From the NCBI GenBank assembly GCA_016297585.1, contig JAEDGJ010000023.1:1-22375 (forward strand): DNA of 22,375 nucleotides. The letters run 5' to 3'. Made by a program: the position numbers and the translations under genes. Of this stretch, positions 1 through 7,259 are shown in pieces. Positions within the stretch are counted from its first letter, which is position 1, and every line of letters starts with the position of its first letter. This DNA comes from Clostridiaceae bacterium (lineage in GTDB: Bacteria > Bacillota > Clostridia > Oscillospirales > QAMX01). Below the pieces are notes generated by a model. It was not told where the DNA came from. It saw nothing but the letters and a program-made list of their open reading frames with translations, and searched no databases.

Positions 1-104
1 CGTTCAAGGACACGGCGGGCCCGTCCATCAACACGCAGATCACGGTCGTGTCCCTCGTCGCGTCGCTGCTGTCCACGCTGTTTTTAACGCTGTCCATTTT
101 CTGA
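1..104 (+). CDS. hppA: Membrane-bound proton/sodium-translocating pyrophosphatase, C-terminal fragment
   Basis: Only the last 33 codons are in the window (first full codon at position 3, TGA at 102-104). The peptide begins FKDTAGPSIN and ends in a hydrophobic helix rich in V, L and S. The FKDT-(S/A)-GPS-(L/I)-N stretch is the conserved tail of membrane-integral pyrophosphatases, enzymes that couple hydrolysis of pyrophosphate to pumping of H+ or Na+ across the cytoplasmic membrane; the Lys and Asp here belong to the cytoplasmic end of the last core helix. The remaining helices, which would decide between H+ and Na+ and between K+-dependent and K+-independent types, lie upstream of the window, so the subtype cannot be called. 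The gene is followed at once by two strong hairpins. Confidence 0.8.
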   Translation, partial: FKDTAGPSINTQITVVSLVASLLSTLFLTLSIF

Positions 105-120
105 ACATCTTATCCGCGCC

Positions 121-159
121 GCCGGACGCGCCGGGACGATCGAGCCCGGAGCGTCCGGC
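121..159 (+). terminator. Hairpin downstream of hppA, terminator-like but with an A-tract
   Basis: Arms 121-129 and 151-159 (GCCGGACGC / GCGTCCGGC) pair perfectly; after a single G-A mismatch, 131-135 pairs with 145-149, leaving a 9-nt loop. The stem is 14 bp and almost all GC. It sits 16 nt after the hppA stop, as a terminator would, but the 3' flank is AAAAAAGACC, so the usual U-tract is missing. It may be a stabilising 3' end structure or a factor-dependent terminator. Confidence 0.4.
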
Positions 160-185
160 AAAAAAGACCGTTTTCGAAGAAAGAA

Positions 186-221
186 TTGCCCCCGGGGCGG
201 ATGCTCCCGTCCCGGGGGCAA
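186..221 (+). other. Second GC-rich hairpin upstream of the mannosidase gene
   Basis: Arms 186-196 and 211-221 (TTGCCCCCGGG / CCCGGGGGCAA) pair over 11 bp with no mismatch around a 14-nt loop. It lies between the hairpin at 121-159 and the ribosome binding site (GGAGG about 246-250) of the GH38 gene. There is no T-run after it on the plus strand. It could end hppA transcripts together with the first hairpin or act in the mannosidase 5' UTR. No convincing -35/-10 pair was seen between 105 and 258. Confidence 0.4.
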
Positions 222-258
222 AAGGATCATCAAACCGGAACCGAAGGAGGACGTTACC

Positions 259-2997
259 ATGAATTCACAGCTTGCGGCGCTGCAGGCGCTGGAGCTACGC
301 GGCTATGCGGCGGAGCGCGCGCTGGCGGAGCTTTCGTATGCGTATGAGCTTTGCCGGCTGCATCCGGAATACATGGCGCTGACCGACGGCGCCTGCGGAC
401 GGCTGTACGAGGCGTACCGGGCGGAGGGCGCGGTCACGAAGGCGGCGCTCGCGGAGATGGAAAAGACGCTTGCCCCGCTCTCCCCTGCCGCGAAATCGCT
501 GCGCGTGCTTCTGGCCGCCCATGCGCACATCGACATGAACTGGATGTGGGGCTATCAGGAGACGGCGGCGGTGACGCTGGACACCTTCCGGACGATGCTC
601 GATCTGATGCGCGAGTACCCGGAGTTCACCTTTTCGCAGTCGCAGGCGTCCGTCTACCGCATCGTTGAGCAGTATGCCCCCGAGATGCTCGACGAGATCC
701 GCGCGCGTGTACGGGAGGGACGCTGGGAGCTGACCGCGTCGACCTGGGTTGAGACGGACAAAAATATGCCCGACGGCGAGAGCCTGTCGCGGCATATCCT
801 GATGACGAAGCGCTATCTGCACGAGCTGTTCGGCGTCGACCCGGATGAGCTGAAGATCGATTTCGAGCCGGACACCTTCGGACACAACGCCAATGTCCCG
901 GAGATCTGTACTGCGGGCGGCGTTTCCTATTATTATCACTGCCGCGGCTACGACGGACACCATATCTACCGCTGGCGCGCGCCGTCCGGCGCCGAGCTGC
1001 TGTGCTACCGCGAGCCGGTGTGGTACAACGCCGAGGTAAAGCCGGAGAGCTTTCTGCATCTGCCGTCCTTCTGCGCCGAAAACGGCATCGATACGGCGCT
1101 GTTTGTCTACGGCGTCGGCGATCACGGCGGCGGACCGACGAGACGCGATCTTTCCCGGCTGCTCGATATGCGGGAGTGGCCGCTGATGCCGACGCTGGAG
1201 TTCGGCACGTTCCGCCGGTTCTTCGACAGCCTGAACGAGCGCCGCGAGCGCTTCCCCGTCGTCGAAGGAGAGCTGAATTTCGTCTTTACGGGCTGCTATA
1301 CGACCCAGTCGCGCATCAAGGCCGCCAACCGCATCGCCGAGGCGCGCATGAACGAGGCGGAGGCGCTGCTTTCGATGGACAGCGTGCTGACGGGGGAAGC
1401 CCATCCGGCGTCGAAGCTGCATGACGCGTGGGAGGGGCTGCTGTTCAACCATTTCCACGACATCATCCCCGGCTCCGGCACCGTCGATACGCGCGAATAC
1501 GCGCTCGGACAGTTCCAGCGCGTCCTCGCGTCGGTCGATACGCAGGCCGCCGCCGCGATGCGCGGCATCGCGAACGCGATCGATACCGCCGCGTGGGCGT
1601 CCGAACCCGACCCGGAGTCCCGTTCCGAGGGCGCGGGCGTCGGCTACGGCGTCGGCACGCGGGACAGCGGCATGTTCGCGTTCCCGCAGGCCGGACGCGG
1701 AAACGGCGAAACGCGGCTGTTTACGGTGTTCAACACGACGCCGTACGAGCGCGACGAGACGGCGGAGCTGACCGTGTGGGACTACCCTGTCTGCCAGGAG
1801 CGCCTGACGGTGACGGACGCGGCGGGTGCGCCGCTGCCGTTTGAGACCTGCGGCGAGACGAAGGGCTACTGGGGACACCGGGCGCTGAAGGTGTCCGTGC
1901 GCGTCAAAATGCCGCCGATGGGCTACCGGACGGTCGTCCTGCGCGCGGGAGAGACGCCCGACCGGGTCTGGGGACGTCCGGATCCGCGCGTCGACCGCTA
2001 TTCGGACGACGATCTCGTGCTGGAGAACGAAAACCTGCGCGCGGTGTTCGAAAGAAGCACGATGGCGCTGACATCGCTGACGGACAAACACAGCGGAAAG
2101 GCGCTGACGGACCGCCCTGCCTGTCTGTTCCGCGACATTCTGGAGAGCAGCGAAAACGGCATGACCTCCTGGCGTGTCGGGCCGTACGAGCAGCTCCGCG
2201 TCCTCAACGAGACGGAGCCTGTGCATATGACCGGACGGGAGGCGCACGGGTTTACCTATACCCTCGCCTACCGCGAAAATCTGCTGACGGTGCGCGTGAC
2301 GCTTGCGCCGGGCGCGTTTGCGCTGCGCTTCGACGTTCAGGCGGACTGGTTTGAAAAAGGCTCGAAGCAGAGGGGCATCCCGCAGCTCAATTTCACCGTG
2401 CCGCTGGCGGAACCGGCCTCGGGGTACCTCTATGACATCCCTTACGGCGTTTTGCGGCGCGAGCCGCTGCGCCATGACGTTCCCGCGTGCTCGTTTGCGG
2501 CGGGAGAGGACGGCGTGTTCCTGTTTGCCGATACGAAGTACGGCTTCCGCGGCGCGGACGGCGCGCTGTCCGTCACGCTGCTGCGTGCGGCGTACGATCC
2601 CGATCCGTACCCTGAGCTCGGGCGGCATCATTTTACGCTGTATGTCGGCGCGGCGCCCGGACGGGATCTGCTGCGCGCGTCGTCGCTGCTTGCCCATCCG
2701 CTGCACGCGGTGTCCGTCCCGGCGCATGCGGGAACGCTTCCCGCCGACGGGTCGCTGCTGTGCGCGGAGGGCGGCGCGCGGATCTATGCCGTCAAGCCCG
2801 CCGAGGAGGGCGGCATCGCCGTCCGGCTTGTGGGCGAGCGCGACGGCGAGGCGGTGCTGCGTTTTGCGCGGCCTGCCGCGTCCTGCACGGTCACGGATAC
2901 CGTGGAACACGGCGGTGAGCCTCTCGTGCCGGACGGCGGCTGCGTCCGCGTACCGGTAAAGGCGGGCGGCATCACGACGCTGCGGGTCACGTTCTGA
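259..2997 (+). CDS. Alpha-mannosidase, glycoside hydrolase family 38
   Basis: A 912-residue enzyme of the GH38 family, retaining exo-alpha-mannosidases that use a catalytic zinc ion. Residues 88-97 (HAHIDMNWMW) match the N-terminal zinc site, with His90 and Asp92 the expected ligands; Asp205 in the PDTFGHN segment is the expected nucleophile; His400-Asp401 in NHFHDIIPGSG match the third metal-site motif. The rest (about 480-912) is the beta-rich C-terminal part of the family. The start ATG has AAGGAGG 8-9 nt upstream. There is no signal peptide or membrane segment, so it probably acts in the cytosol on imported manno-oligosaccharides or glycoside fragments. Length is normal for bacterial members. 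It ends 2 bp from the stop of the convergent AraC gene. Substrate linkage cannot be read from sequence; the family also contains mannosylglycerate hydrolases. Confidence 0.93.
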   Translation: MNSQLAALQALELRGYAAERALAELSYAYELCRLHPEYMALTDGACGRLYEAYRAEGAVTKAALAEMEKTLAPLSPAAKSLRVLLAAHAHIDMNWMWGYQETAAVTLDTFRTMLDLMREYPEFTFSQSQASVYRIVEQYAPEMLDEIRARVREGRWELTASTWVETDKNMPDGESLSRHILMTKRYLHELFGVDPDELKIDFEPDTFGHNANVPEICTAGGVSYYYHCRGYDGHHIYRWRAPSGAELLCYREPVWYNAEVKPESFLHLPSFCAENGIDTALFVYGVGDHGGGPTRRDLSRLLDMREWPLMPTLEFGTFRRFFDSLNERRERFPVVEGELNFVFTGCYTTQSRIKAANRIAEARMNEAEALLSMDSVLTGEAHPASKLHDAWEGLLFNHFHDIIPGSGTVDTREYALGQFQRVLASVDTQAAAAMRGIANAIDTAAWASEPDPESRSEGAGVGYGVGTRDSGMFAFPQAGRGNGETRLFTVFNTTPYERDETAELTVWDYPVCQERLTVTDAAGAPLPFETCGETKGYWGHRALKVSVRVKMPPMGYRTVVLRAGETPDRVWGRPDPRVDRYSDDDLVLENENLRAVFERSTMALTSLTDKHSGKALTDRPACLFRDILESSENGMTSWRVGPYEQLRVLNETEPVHMTGREAHGFTYTLAYRENLLTVRVTLAPGAFALRFDVQADWFEKGSKQRGIPQLNFTVPLAEPASGYLYDIPYGVLRREPLRHDVPACSFAAGEDGVFLFADTKYGFRGADGALSVTLLRAAYDPDPYPELGRHHFTLYVGAAPGRDLLRASSLLAHPLHAVSVPAHAGTLPADGSLLCAEGGARIYAVKPAEEGGIAVRLVGERDGEAVLRFARPAASCTVTDTVEHGGEPLVPDGGCVRVPVKAGGITTLRVTF

Positions 2998-2999
2998 CG

Positions 3000-3896
3000 C
3001 TACACGCGTTTTGACGCCATGCGGCTGTATTCCGTGGGACTGACGCCCTCGCGGGCGCGGAATACGCGCGAAAAATAGCCTGCGGAGGAGTATCCCAGCT
3101 CCTCCGCAATTTCCGTGAAGTTCTGCGCGCTGTGCGCGATGCGGTTTTTGGCGTAGTCCATCTTCATTCGCGTGAAATCCTCGACGATGGACACCCCGAA
3201 TTCCCGCTTATAGAGCTTCATCAGCGCCGTCTGACTCAAGCCGAACGTCTCCGCGAGCGTCGCGATGCGGATGCGTTCGCAGACGCGCTCCTCCAGATAC
3301 CGCCGTACCGCGCCAGCCGTCTGGGACTGGCCGGTATGGCGGTTGCTTTTTTCGGATTCGTCCGTTAACAGGCCGATGCCGGACAGACGGCAGCCGACCA
3401 TCAGCAGAAAGCGCTCCAGCGACACGCCGACAAATTCCAGCGCCGCCGGCGGCGTGTCGGGCTTTAAGGCAAAGCCCATGGCCGCCTCGCTTTCCCGCAG
3501 CGGCTCGCAGATGCGCCGCAGCGTGCGGATCAGATCGAGCAGCGTCGCGCGCTCCTCGCCGTAGAGCCTGACCGGAGCGGCGGGAAACGCGTCCATGACC
3601 TCCGTACCGCAGTCGAAGCTGATGATGGCATAGCTGACGGGGGCGCCGCGGCGGTAGGCGATGCGCGTCGTGCGGTTCGGACGCCGGAACAGCACCTCGC
3701 CCGCGCGGAACGGGTATACGGTGCCCTCCGCCGTATAGGTGCCTTCTCCCTCGAGCAGGAACGTGACCTGCGAGAACCGGTAGCACTCGTCGTAGGGCTC
3801 CACGCTGGGCATGACCTGCTCGCGGAGGTACACCGAGAGCACCGTCGCGACGCGGAAGCTGCGCCGGATATGGATGGGGTTCATCTCCTTGGGCAT
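3000..3896 (-). CDS. AraC-family transcriptional regulator with N-terminal cupin domain
   Basis: A 298-residue regulator. Residues about 10-100 form an AraC-type cupin sensor (FSQVTFLLEGEGTY, then PFRAGEVLFRRPN, the usual sugar-binding barrel signature). Residues about 195-295 hold two helix-turn-helix motifs: IATLAETFGLSQTALMKLYK near 211-230 and FTEIAEELGYSSAGYFSRVF near 260-279, ending in the family's GVSPTEYSR. The start at 3896 is preceded by AAGGGGG about 8 nt away; the inner ATG (residue 5) has AAGGAG touching it, too close to be used. It follows the CapA gene by 16 bp on the same strand, so the two are probably co-transcribed. Candidate operator repeats lie upstream of the divergent Gfo/Idh gene (5228-5258). 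The effector is unknown; a sugar or sugar acid is the usual guess for this architecture. Confidence 0.92.
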   Translation of the reverse strand: MPKEMNPIHIRRSFRVATVLSVYLREQVMPSVEPYDECYRFSQVTFLLEGEGTYTAEGTVYPFRAGEVLFRRPNRTTRIAYRRGAPVSYAIISFDCGTEVMDAFPAAPVRLYGEERATLLDLIRTLRRICEPLRESEAAMGFALKPDTPPAALEFVGVSLERFLLMVGCRLSGIGLLTDESEKSNRHTGQSQTAGAVRRYLEERVCERIRIATLAETFGLSQTALMKLYKREFGVSIVEDFTRMKMDYAKNRIAHSAQNFTEIAEELGYSSAGYFSRVFRAREGVSPTEYSRMASKRV

Positions 3897-3912
3897 GGCG
3901 CGCGCCCCCTTT

Positions 3913-5199
3913 TTACCATTCGCAGTGTACGATGCCGTCCCGCAGCGTCATTTTGGTGCCGTAGGGCGCCGACATCGCGGCAAGCCGCTCGATGAAGTCC
4001 GCATTTTCCGCCTTCTGCGGCAGCCCCTGCAGCGCGTGCGTGCCGTCCATCGACAGCGTGACCGGCAAAAGCTCGAGCCGCGTCAGCTCGCCGCCGCGCG
4101 TCTCCCAGTACGGCACGACCGTCTGCGCCATGCGCCGGTCCTCCATCAGGCCGCGCGTAAACCCGGCGGAGCGCTTCTTCAAGAGCTCGTGCACCGTGCT
4201 GTCCGAGGTCAGCCCCTGCGTCCGGTAGAAGTCCTCCGGGGCGAGGGCCACGTTGTAGAGCTGCAGGACGAAGTCGCCGAGCGAGTAGAAAATGGGGCGG
4301 TTTTTATAGATCTCGATCGGACGCAGCAGATGCGGTCCGTGGCCGATCACCGCGTCCGCTCCGGCGTCGATGCAGCGGCGCGCAAACGTCTCGAGAAACT
4401 CCGACGGCGTCTCCTTCGAGCGTCCCGCGAGCTCGTGCGAGTGGACGGAGATCATGATATAGTCCGCCTGCAGCTGCGCCTCGAAGATCGCCTTTTCCAC
4501 GCGCGCCATGTCCTCCCGATTCGGGGCGGTGTGCCGGGAAGCTTCCGTGCCGCAGGTAAAGCGAAGCGGCCCGAGCTCGTAGACGCCTTCCTCGGCCGGT
4601 TTTCCGTACCCTTCGGCTCTGGTGATGTTTGTCTGCACGTTGACGCCGGTTTTTTCGCCGATCTCGCGGATTTTTTCGAAATCCTCCGGCCCAAGCTCCA
4701 GGATTTCCTCAAAACGCAGCCCGTTGATGCCCGGTCTGCCCGGTACGCGCCGCGACTGCTCCCCCGCCATCATCGCCGGGTGAAAAGTCGAATTGACGGC
4801 GATCAGCGCGACGCGTCCGCCCGGTGTCTCAAGATACGCAGGCGCCGAGGCCTCGGCGAGATTCCGCCCGGCGCCGCTCTGCACGACGCCGTAGGACGCG
4901 ACGGCTTCCCTCGTCTTTAAGAGTCCCTCGTAGGAAAAATCCATCGCGTGGTTGTTGTTGAAGCTCGTCAGATTGAAGCCGTATGCCAGCAGATCGCCGA
5001 ACACCTCCGGATCCGCGCGCAGATAGGTGCCGCCTGAAAACTGCGAGGCGAAGCACTCCCCTTCGCGGTTCAGCGTGGTTTCCAGATTGAAAAACCGCGC
5101 GTCTCCGCGGAGGACGAAGTCGCGTACCTCCTTCATCCCCTCGTATCCCTGCGGGATCCGCCGCTGGATCAGCGCATCCCCGGCTGCCGTAAATTTCAT
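3913..5199 (-). CDS. CapA family protein (PGA_cap metallophosphatase-like fold)
   Basis: A 428-residue member of the CapA/PGA_cap family, a branch of the calcineurin-like metallophosphoesterase fold. Visible signatures in order: GD at 7-8, FNLETTL at 37-43, SFNNNHAMDFSYEGL from 79 (Asn-His-x-x-x-Asp), GAGRN at 109-113, then GHGPH at 286-290 and FYSLGDF shortly after. Classical CapA proteins act at the membrane in poly-gamma-glutamate export, but this one has no signal peptide or membrane helix and begins directly with the first beta strand, so a cytosolic hydrolase role is more likely. GAGGTGAAAGG sits just upstream of the ATG. It is the first gene of a two-gene unit with the AraC regulator and is divergent from a Gfo/Idh/MocA dehydrogenase, which suggests a sugar or sugar-phosphate pathway rather than capsule formation. 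The reaction is unknown. Confidence 0.85.
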   Translation of the reverse strand: MKFTAAGDALIQRRIPQGYEGMKEVRDFVLRGDARFFNLETTLNREGECFASQFSGGTYLRADPEVFGDLLAYGFNLTSFNNNHAMDFSYEGLLKTREAVASYGVVQSGAGRNLAEASAPAYLETPGGRVALIAVNSTFHPAMMAGEQSRRVPGRPGINGLRFEEILELGPEDFEKIREIGEKTGVNVQTNITRAEGYGKPAEEGVYELGPLRFTCGTEASRHTAPNREDMARVEKAIFEAQLQADYIMISVHSHELAGRSKETPSEFLETFARRCIDAGADAVIGHGPHLLRPIEIYKNRPIFYSLGDFVLQLYNVALAPEDFYRTQGLTSDSTVHELLKKRSAGFTRGLMEDRRMAQTVVPYWETRGGELTRLELLPVTLSMDGTHALQGLPQKAENADFIERLAAMSAPYGTKMTLRDGIVHCEW

Positions 5200-5227
5200 A
5201 ACCTTTCACCTCTGTTTTAGACTCAAA

Positions 5228-5258
5228 GCAGGATCATGCAAGGATTGTGCAGGATTCT
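5228..5258. promoter_or_regulatory. Three helically phased repeats, candidate AraC operator
   Basis: Units GCAGGATCAT (5228-5237), GCAAGGATTGT (5238-5248) and GCAGGATTCT (5249-5258) follow one another without a gap. The outer two share GCAGGAT and are exactly 21 bp apart, two helical turns, and the last ends 3 bp before the -35 box of the Gfo/Idh promoter. Direct half-sites 21 bp apart next to a -35 box is the classic activating layout for AraC-family proteins; an araC gene is the second gene of the divergent unit. No binding evidence exists beyond this. Confidence 0.45.
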
Positions 5259-5261
5259 GCA

Positions 5262-5289
5262 TGGACAAACGCGCGGGATTTGCTATACT
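5262..5289 (+). promoter_or_regulatory. Promoter of the Gfo/Idh/MocA gene (extended -10)
   Basis: TGGACA at 5262-5267, a 16-bp spacer, and TATACT at 5284-5289, preceded by TGC (5281-5283) that gives an extended -10. Start of transcription would be near 5296, giving a leader of about 85 nt. The -35 is one base off consensus, in keeping with activation from the adjacent repeats. Confidence 0.65.
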
Positions 5290-5295
5290 GTAGCC

Positions 5296-5335
5296 GTAAG
5301 CTCTTTTGGCCTGCCGGCAGCAAACCTGTGCTTAC
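5296..5335 (+). promoter_or_regulatory. Palindrome CTGCCGGCAG inside a nested inverted repeat in the Gfo/Idh leader
   Basis: CTGCCGGCAG at 5311-5320 is a perfect 10-bp palindrome with CG at its centre. It is flanked by GTAAGC (5296-5301) and GCTTAC (5330-5335), which are each other's reverse complement. The element lies at or just after the predicted transcription start, a position suited to a repressor operator or a structured 5' UTR. A CG-centred palindrome is typical of LacI-family sites, but no such regulator is in the window. Confidence 0.3.
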
Positions 5336-5367
5336 AGACGCCAATAACACGATATTCTTAAAAAAAC

Positions 5368-5374
5368 AGGGAGG
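5368..5374 (+). promoter_or_regulatory. Ribosome binding site that fixes the Gfo/Idh start
   Basis: AGGGAGG at 5368-5374 lies 2 nt before an ATG at 5377 and 8 nt before an in-frame ATG at 5383. The second distance is the usable one, so the start at 5383 is preferred. Confidence 0.65.
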
Positions 5375-5382
5375 ATATGGAC

Positions 5383-6453
5383 ATGGAACGAATCCGTCTC
5401 GGCATCATCGGCTGCGGAGGGATGGGCGCGTCGCATCTTGCGGGAATGTCCGAGCTTTCGGACGCCGCCGACATCACGGCGGCCTGCGACATCGATCCGG
5501 AGCGCGCAGCGGACGCCGCGAAGATCCTCGGAGAAGCGGCGGGGCATCCGATTTTCACCTGTACGGACTATAAGGATATGCTCGACCATGTGGACGCGGT
5601 CGTCATCGTGCTGCCGCACCACCTGCATTACGAGGCCGGCATGTTCTTTGCGCGGCGCGGCAAGCACATTCTGATGGAAAAGCCGATGTGCAACACGGAG
5701 GCTGAGTGCGAGAACCTGATCGAAGCCTGTGAGGAAAACGGCGTAACGCTGATGACGGCGTACCCGGTGCGCTACTGGCCGGAGATCGTCAAATTAAAGG
5801 AGCTCGTGGATTCGGGCGAATACGGCGAGCTGTTCAATATGTCGATCTGGACGGAGCAGTATACGAACTACACCGGCACGAAGACCTGGCCGATGTCCGC
5901 CAAGCGGCTGGGCGGCGGGCAGTTTTTCAGTCACGGCTGCCACTATGTGGACATCCTGCTGTGGTTTCTCGGCAATCCCGTCGAGGGCACGCACCTCGGC
6001 ACGAATTACGGCACGCCGTGGATGGAGCGCGAGGGCACGTCCAACGCGATCATGAAGTTCGAAAACGGCGCGATGGGCTATCACTTCGGCACCTGGGGCG
6101 CCCGCGGCACGGAGCACGGCTACTGCTTCCAGCTCCACATGACGAAGGGGCTGCTCGACTTCCACCGGGCGTCCGGAAAGATCGTCTTTTACGAAAACTG
6201 CAATCCCGACCTGCCCGCGGATGTCCCGGAGGGGGATAAGGTGCATGTTCTGTGGGAGGATCCGGACCGCACGAAGAAGACGCAGTACGAGACGCGCCAC
6301 TTCCTCGAGTGCATCCGCGACGGGAAGCGCCCGGATACCGACGGGTACGCAAGCCTGCAGGGGCTGCGCTGCATCTGGCGTATGTACGACGCCGAGGAGC
6401 GCGGCGTGATGGCCGACCTGCGCGGGTTAGGGCTCGATCAGGGACGCAAGTAA
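5383..6453 (+). CDS. Gfo/Idh/MocA family NAD(P)-dependent oxidoreductase
   Basis: 356 residues from the preferred start. The N-terminal Rossmann domain shows IRLGIIGCGGMGASHLAG (residues about 4-21), an acidic residue after strand 2 (AACDIDPE, 34-40) typical of NAD preference, and the family's EKP near 99-101 (HILMEKPMCNT). The C-terminal alpha/beta domain has the GGGQFFSHGCHYVDILLWFLG segment with the conserved His/Asp pair. Such enzymes oxidise or reduce hydroxyl groups of sugars, inositols or sugar derivatives in the cytosol. The gene is divergent from capA-araC and followed by a terminator, so it is a single-gene unit. The substrate is unknown; the neighbouring AraC sensor and mannosidase hint at a carbohydrate. 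Confidence 0.93.
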   Translation: MERIRLGIIGCGGMGASHLAGMSELSDAADITAACDIDPERAADAAKILGEAAGHPIFTCTDYKDMLDHVDAVVIVLPHHLHYEAGMFFARRGKHILMEKPMCNTEAECENLIEACEENGVTLMTAYPVRYWPEIVKLKELVDSGEYGELFNMSIWTEQYTNYTGTKTWPMSAKRLGGGQFFSHGCHYVDILLWFLGNPVEGTHLGTNYGTPWMEREGTSNAIMKFENGAMGYHFGTWGARGTEHGYCFQLHMTKGLLDFHRASGKIVFYENCNPDLPADVPEGDKVHVLWEDPDRTKKTQYETRHFLECIRDGKRPDTDGYASLQGLRCIWRMYDAEERGVMADLRGLGLDQGRK

Positions 6454-6461
6454 AGAACAGA

Positions 6462-6504
6462 GCGCCCTCAGACGCACGGCGGCATGCCATGCGTTCGGGG
6501 GCGC
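6462..6504. terminator. Bidirectional terminator between convergent genes
   Basis: Arms 6462-6476 and 6490-6504 (GCGCCCTCAGACGCA / TGCGTTCGGGGGCGC) form a 15-bp stem with one mismatch and two G-T pairs around a 13-nt loop. It lies between the Gfo/Idh stop at 6453 and the stop of the minus-strand gene at 6517. The tails are only moderately T-rich on either strand. Confidence 0.6.
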
Positions 6505-6516
6505 ATTATGCTATCC

Positions 6517-7038
6517 TTATATATGCTGCGCCGGGAAGCAGAGGTCGAGAATGACGCAGCCCTTTTCGTCGGGCGTCGTGAAGCGCGGGCAGACGTAGCG
6601 CTCGGCGCACCAGATCGCGCCGTCCGGCGTCCGGGCGACGGGGATGCCGGCCTCCTCCAGCGCGTGCATCGCGTCCTCCTCGCGGCCGTAGACCTCGCCC
6701 TCGGAGCCGTATACCCATGCGACGGCCATCTCTCCGGCGGAAAAGTCGACACAGGCAAAGCCGTCCGGGACGGGCGTTCCGGCGGCGGCATACATGCCGA
6801 TCCAGTACTCAAAGGGCTCGCCTTCCCGGTACCGCATCAGACCGACATAGGCGTCGCTGTCCGGGTACCCGGGGATCTCCCCGACGATCGGTTCCAGAGC
6901 CGCAAAGGTGCCGCGGGAGAACCACTCGCCCCATTTGGCGGCAAAGCTGCCGTTTTCGCGGTCGGCTTCCCCGTAACGGATGCCGATGAAGCGGAGCGCG
7001 GGTACGGGCTGACGGTAGGTTTTGACGATTTCGGACAT
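6517..7038 (-). CDS. Stand-alone GyrI-like / AraC effector-binding domain protein
   Basis: 173 residues beginning MSEIVKTYRQPVPALRFIGIRYGE. The pattern (P-A-x-R-F-I-G-I-R-Y, then KWGEWFSRGTFAALE, then DAYVGLMRY and an alternating strand/helix C-terminal half with GEMAVAWVYGSE) fits the GyrI-like small-molecule-binding fold (SOUL/BmrR effector domain). It has no DNA-binding domain, so it is a free ligand-binding or hydrolase-like member of the superfamily. The reading frame is open upstream to 7101, but GGAGG with good spacing precedes the ATG at 7038 and the promoter -10 is at 7070-7075, which excludes longer starts. Cytosolic; ligand unknown. It is transcribed from its own strong promoter directly after the tRNA operon terminator. 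Confidence 0.75.
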   Translation of the reverse strand: MSEIVKTYRQPVPALRFIGIRYGEADRENGSFAAKWGEWFSRGTFAALEPIVGEIPGYPDSDAYVGLMRYREGEPFEYWIGMYAAAGTPVPDGFACVDFSAGEMAVAWVYGSEGEVYGREEDAMHALEEAGIPVARTPDGAIWCAERYVCPRFTTPDEKGCVILDLCFPAQHI

Positions 7039-7069
7039 GTTCGGCGCCTCCGTTCCTGTATTTGCCTTC

Positions 7070-7098
7070 ATTGTAGCAGGAAAAGCGGACGATGTCAA
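7070..7098 (-). promoter_or_regulatory. Consensus promoter for the GyrI-like gene
   Basis: On the minus strand TTGACA (7098-7093) and TACAAT (7075-7070) are separated by exactly 17 bp. The -35 box begins immediately after the T-tail of the tRNA operon terminator. Confidence 0.85.
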
Positions 7099-7139
7099 CA
7101 AAAGAAAACCGGATACGCTTTGTTTTGCGTATCCGGTTT
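7099..7139 (-). terminator. Intrinsic terminator of the five-tRNA operon
   Basis: Arms 7106-7118 and 7127-7139 pair over 13 bp (core ACCGGATACGC / GCGTATCCGGT) with an 8-nt loop. Read on the minus strand the stem is followed by TTCTTTTG, a good U-rich tail. Confidence 0.85.
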
Positions 7140-7145
7140 ACACCA

Positions 7146-7221
7146 TGGAGCGGGTTACGAGATTCGAACTCGCTACCTCCACCTTGGCAAGGTGGCGCTC
7201 TACCAAATGAGCTAAACCCGC
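7146..7221 (-). tRNA. tRNA-Gly (GCC)
   Basis: 76 nt including an encoded CCA. Acceptor arms GCGGGTT / AACCCGC pair fully; the T-loop GTTCGAATC is standard; the anticodon stem CACCT/AGGTG presents GCC (minus-strand reading of 7186-7188). It is last in the minus-strand operon Val-Asp-Phe-Gly-Gly. Its sequence is identical to the neighbouring copy at 7260-7335. Confidence 0.96.
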
Positions 7222-7259
7222 GGATATGACCGACCCCAACCCGGTCTGACGGGGGAAAG

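Noticed and set aside
295..2910. 871-codon open frame on the minus strand opposite the mannosidase gene
   Set aside because: It is an exact antisense shadow in GC-rich DNA, rich in R, H, Q and A, with no motif and no ribosome binding site; the plus strand has full GH38 motifs.
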